In this document: piece after piece, positions 9,081-9,953 of the stretch
Numbering within the stretch: the stretch's first letter is position 1
Layout: each line of letters begins with the position of its first letter
Assembly: GCA_043778375.1 (NCBI GenBank)
Contig: JAYWGH010000004.1
Span: 1 to 9,953 of the forward strand
Direction: 5' to 3'
Source: CAIVSN01 sp043778375
GTDB taxonomy: Bacteria; Patescibacteriota; Gracilibacteria; BD1-5; UBA2023
DNA length: 9,953 bases
Position numbers and translations under genes: made by a program
The notes under the pieces: model-generated
Databases searched by the model: none
What the model was told of the DNA's origin: nothing
Seen by the model: only the letters and a program-made list of their open reading frames with translations

Positions 9081-9320
9081 TTAAGCGCTCCTAAGTACTC
9101 CTCGTACAATCTCGTTTTTCGCGATTTTTTGTCCTGTGAGCGGTGTAAAACTCTCCTGTATAGTCTCAATATAGTTTTGACTCTAGCCTCGAAAGGTTAC
9201 TCCGATTGTGCATCCTTCGACGAACGAGAGGATATCTATAAAATCTGCCCCATTTTCTCATAAAAATATAAATCTGTCTCCTCGATCCACCGCCGAGCAA
9301 AATACCCGTTTGTTTTGCAC
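9081..9320 (-). pseudogene. Small coding-like ORF interrupted by one TAG
   Basis: On the minus strand a frame runs from a possible GTG start (9318-9320) to a TAA (9081-9083), about 79 codons, broken by one TAG at 9183-9185. It is open further upstream, to 9365, but no ATG is seen there. One TGA (Gly) lies within it (FIFL-Gly-ENGADF). The translation looks protein-like on both sides of the TAG: GADFIDILSFVEGC and VTFRG before it, SQNYIETIQESF and KIAKNEIVRG after. A single C-to-T change (CAG to TAG) would explain the break. No family was recognised. It could instead be two short genes, an assembly error, or non-coding sequence. It ends 61 bases before the trxA start, on the same strand. Confidence 0.35.
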
Positions 9321-9380
9321 CCAAATACTTTGAGTTTCATGCGCGAAGTATAGGGAGAGAGTATTTTAAATCAATCATAG

Positions 9381-9408
9381 TTGACATAAATATATTTGTG
9401 TTTATCAT
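9381..9408 (+). promoter_or_regulatory. Strong sigma70-type promoter for the downstream gene
   Basis: A perfect -35 TTGACA (9381-9386), a 16-bp AT-rich spacer, and a -10 TATCAT (9403-9408; 5 of 6 to consensus). The ATG of the next gene begins at 9418, only nine bases after the -10 box. Transcription would therefore start at about 9414-9418, giving a leaderless or near-leaderless mRNA. Confidence 0.75.
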
Positions 9409-9417
9409 CATTTCTAC

Positions 9418-9953
9418 ATGTGAACCATATTTGCTCCTCATATTTGAGGAACCGCTCAAAATTATAGTCTAATTGAAGACTCCTCTCCATCAAAAGTGAT
9501 GGAAGACTTTCGACCGGGAGCTTGGACTAAGTGGACAAAACTCTCTCCTCTCAGAAAAATATGAGTGAGAGTTTCTGAAATAGTCACACAACAACCTATT
9601 AAAGTGAATTTTCGAAATACCCTACCTAAGATTCAGAGTATTTTTAGATTTCCAGGGTATCTCGATGGAGTAGAATCACAGGAGGGACGGCCAATCCAAA
9701 ATGATAATGCTATAGAGGATTTGCTCGACCTTATTTTTGTACATCTTTCGGAAAGAATATGTCTCACAGATGATTCTGACAGTCACGTTAACAGTTTACC
9801 ATGATCCTATGGTAGGAATTCGCGTAAAAGAGTACGCTCGATACTGAAGTATTTGAAATGATTTGCTCAACAAAGTGGATTGATAGATCCACGCAGTAGT
9901 GGTTACTCAGCCTTTAGCCATTGGCTAGAAGCGGGCTACATTTATCTCGTATG
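9418..9953 (+). CDS. Protein of unknown function, 5' part (UGA=Gly; runs off the window)
   Basis: From ATG 9418, frame +1 stays open to the window end (178 complete codons) with five TGA codons read as Gly (9421, 9445, 9562, 9802, 9859). The preceding in-frame stop is TAA 9367-9369. The start is chosen because it sits just after a near-consensus promoter; no Shine-Dalgarno is present. The second codon is TGA, so the protein starts Met-Gly-Thr. Visible features: two Trp close together (GAWTKWTKL), a Lys/Arg-rich patch following Gly-SYGRNSRKRVRS, an acidic helical stretch (NAIEDLLDLIFVHL), and no signal peptide or membrane segment. It looks soluble and cytoplasmic. I do not recognise the family. 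TGA density (5 in 178 codons) is about three times that of the giant gene, which itself argues that UGA is sense here. Confidence 0.7.

Larger units (their letters stand above)
9020..9380. other. Intergenic region between divergent trxA and the unknown gene
   Basis: About 360 bp. It contains the weak candidate trxA promoter and the TAG-interrupted minus-strand stretch (9081-9320), then AT-rich sequence leading into the 9381 promoter. No RNA gene, strong hairpin or direct repeat was seen on either strand. Confidence 0.6.

Noticed and set aside
9108..9130. Hairpin followed by a T-run on the plus strand
   Set aside because: The stem is short with a mismatch, no plus-strand gene ends upstream of it, and it lies inside the coding-like minus-strand stretch.
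9236..9340. A 34-codon minus-strand ORF beginning MKLKVFGCKTN, reminiscent of a methylthiotransferase N-terminus
   Set aside because: It stops after 34 codons, the resemblance is only a few residues, and the overlapping frame at 9081-9320 is more coding-like over a longer span.
9915..9927. Palindrome TAGCCA-T-TGGCTA
   Set aside because: Short, inside a coding region, and expected by chance at this window size.

Overview
The window comes from a bacterium that reads UGA as glycine (translation table 25), which points to the Candidate Phyla Radiation lineages Absconditabacteria (SR1) or Gracilibacteria (BD1-5/GN02). Frame +1 is open from base 1 to a TAA at 7507-7509 and is interrupted only by 22 TGA codons. 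Several of these TGAs fall where glycine is expected, and one lands on a conserved glycine of a TsaB-like protein. TGG is used normally for Trp, so this is not the UGA=Trp code. TAA and TAG both act as stops. A standard-code gene caller would break the region into more than a dozen false fragments.

Layout. 1-7509 (+) is the 3' part (2502 residues) of a giant, probably exported, modular protein. In order it has: FG-GAP/VCBS-like blades, a DUF11-like beta domain, a long Gly/Pro/Cys-containing beta region, a charged helical region with a CxxC, a striking Leu-Pro ladder, an Ala-rich helical region, further beta domains, an Ig-like domain with an Asp-rich calcium-type loop, and a C-terminal beta region. 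One base later, 7511-8128 (+) encodes a small TsaB-like protein with three TGA(Gly) codons. It overlaps by 26 bp an uninterrupted membrane-anchored bacterial PH-domain protein (8103-8657, +). A 10-bp hairpin (8660-8683) separates this unit from a convergent thioredoxin gene (8705-9019, -).

Upstream of trxA on the same strand is a coding-like stretch broken by one TAG (9081-9320, -), possibly a decayed small gene. A strong TTGACA-N16-TATCAT promoter at 9381-9408 then drives a rightward gene (9418-window end) of unknown function whose second codon is TGA. The -10 box is so close to the ATG that the mRNA is probably leaderless or nearly so, and none of the four visible gene starts has a Shine-Dalgarno motif.

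How the genes relate. The three plus-strand genes 1-8657 look co-transcribed but have no obvious shared pathway: surface protein, tRNA t6A modification partner, membrane PH protein. Compact packing may explain the arrangement. The giant protein is the most novel object here. Its N-terminus lies outside the window, so a signal peptide could not be checked. No tRNA, rRNA, CRISPR array or mobile element was seen.
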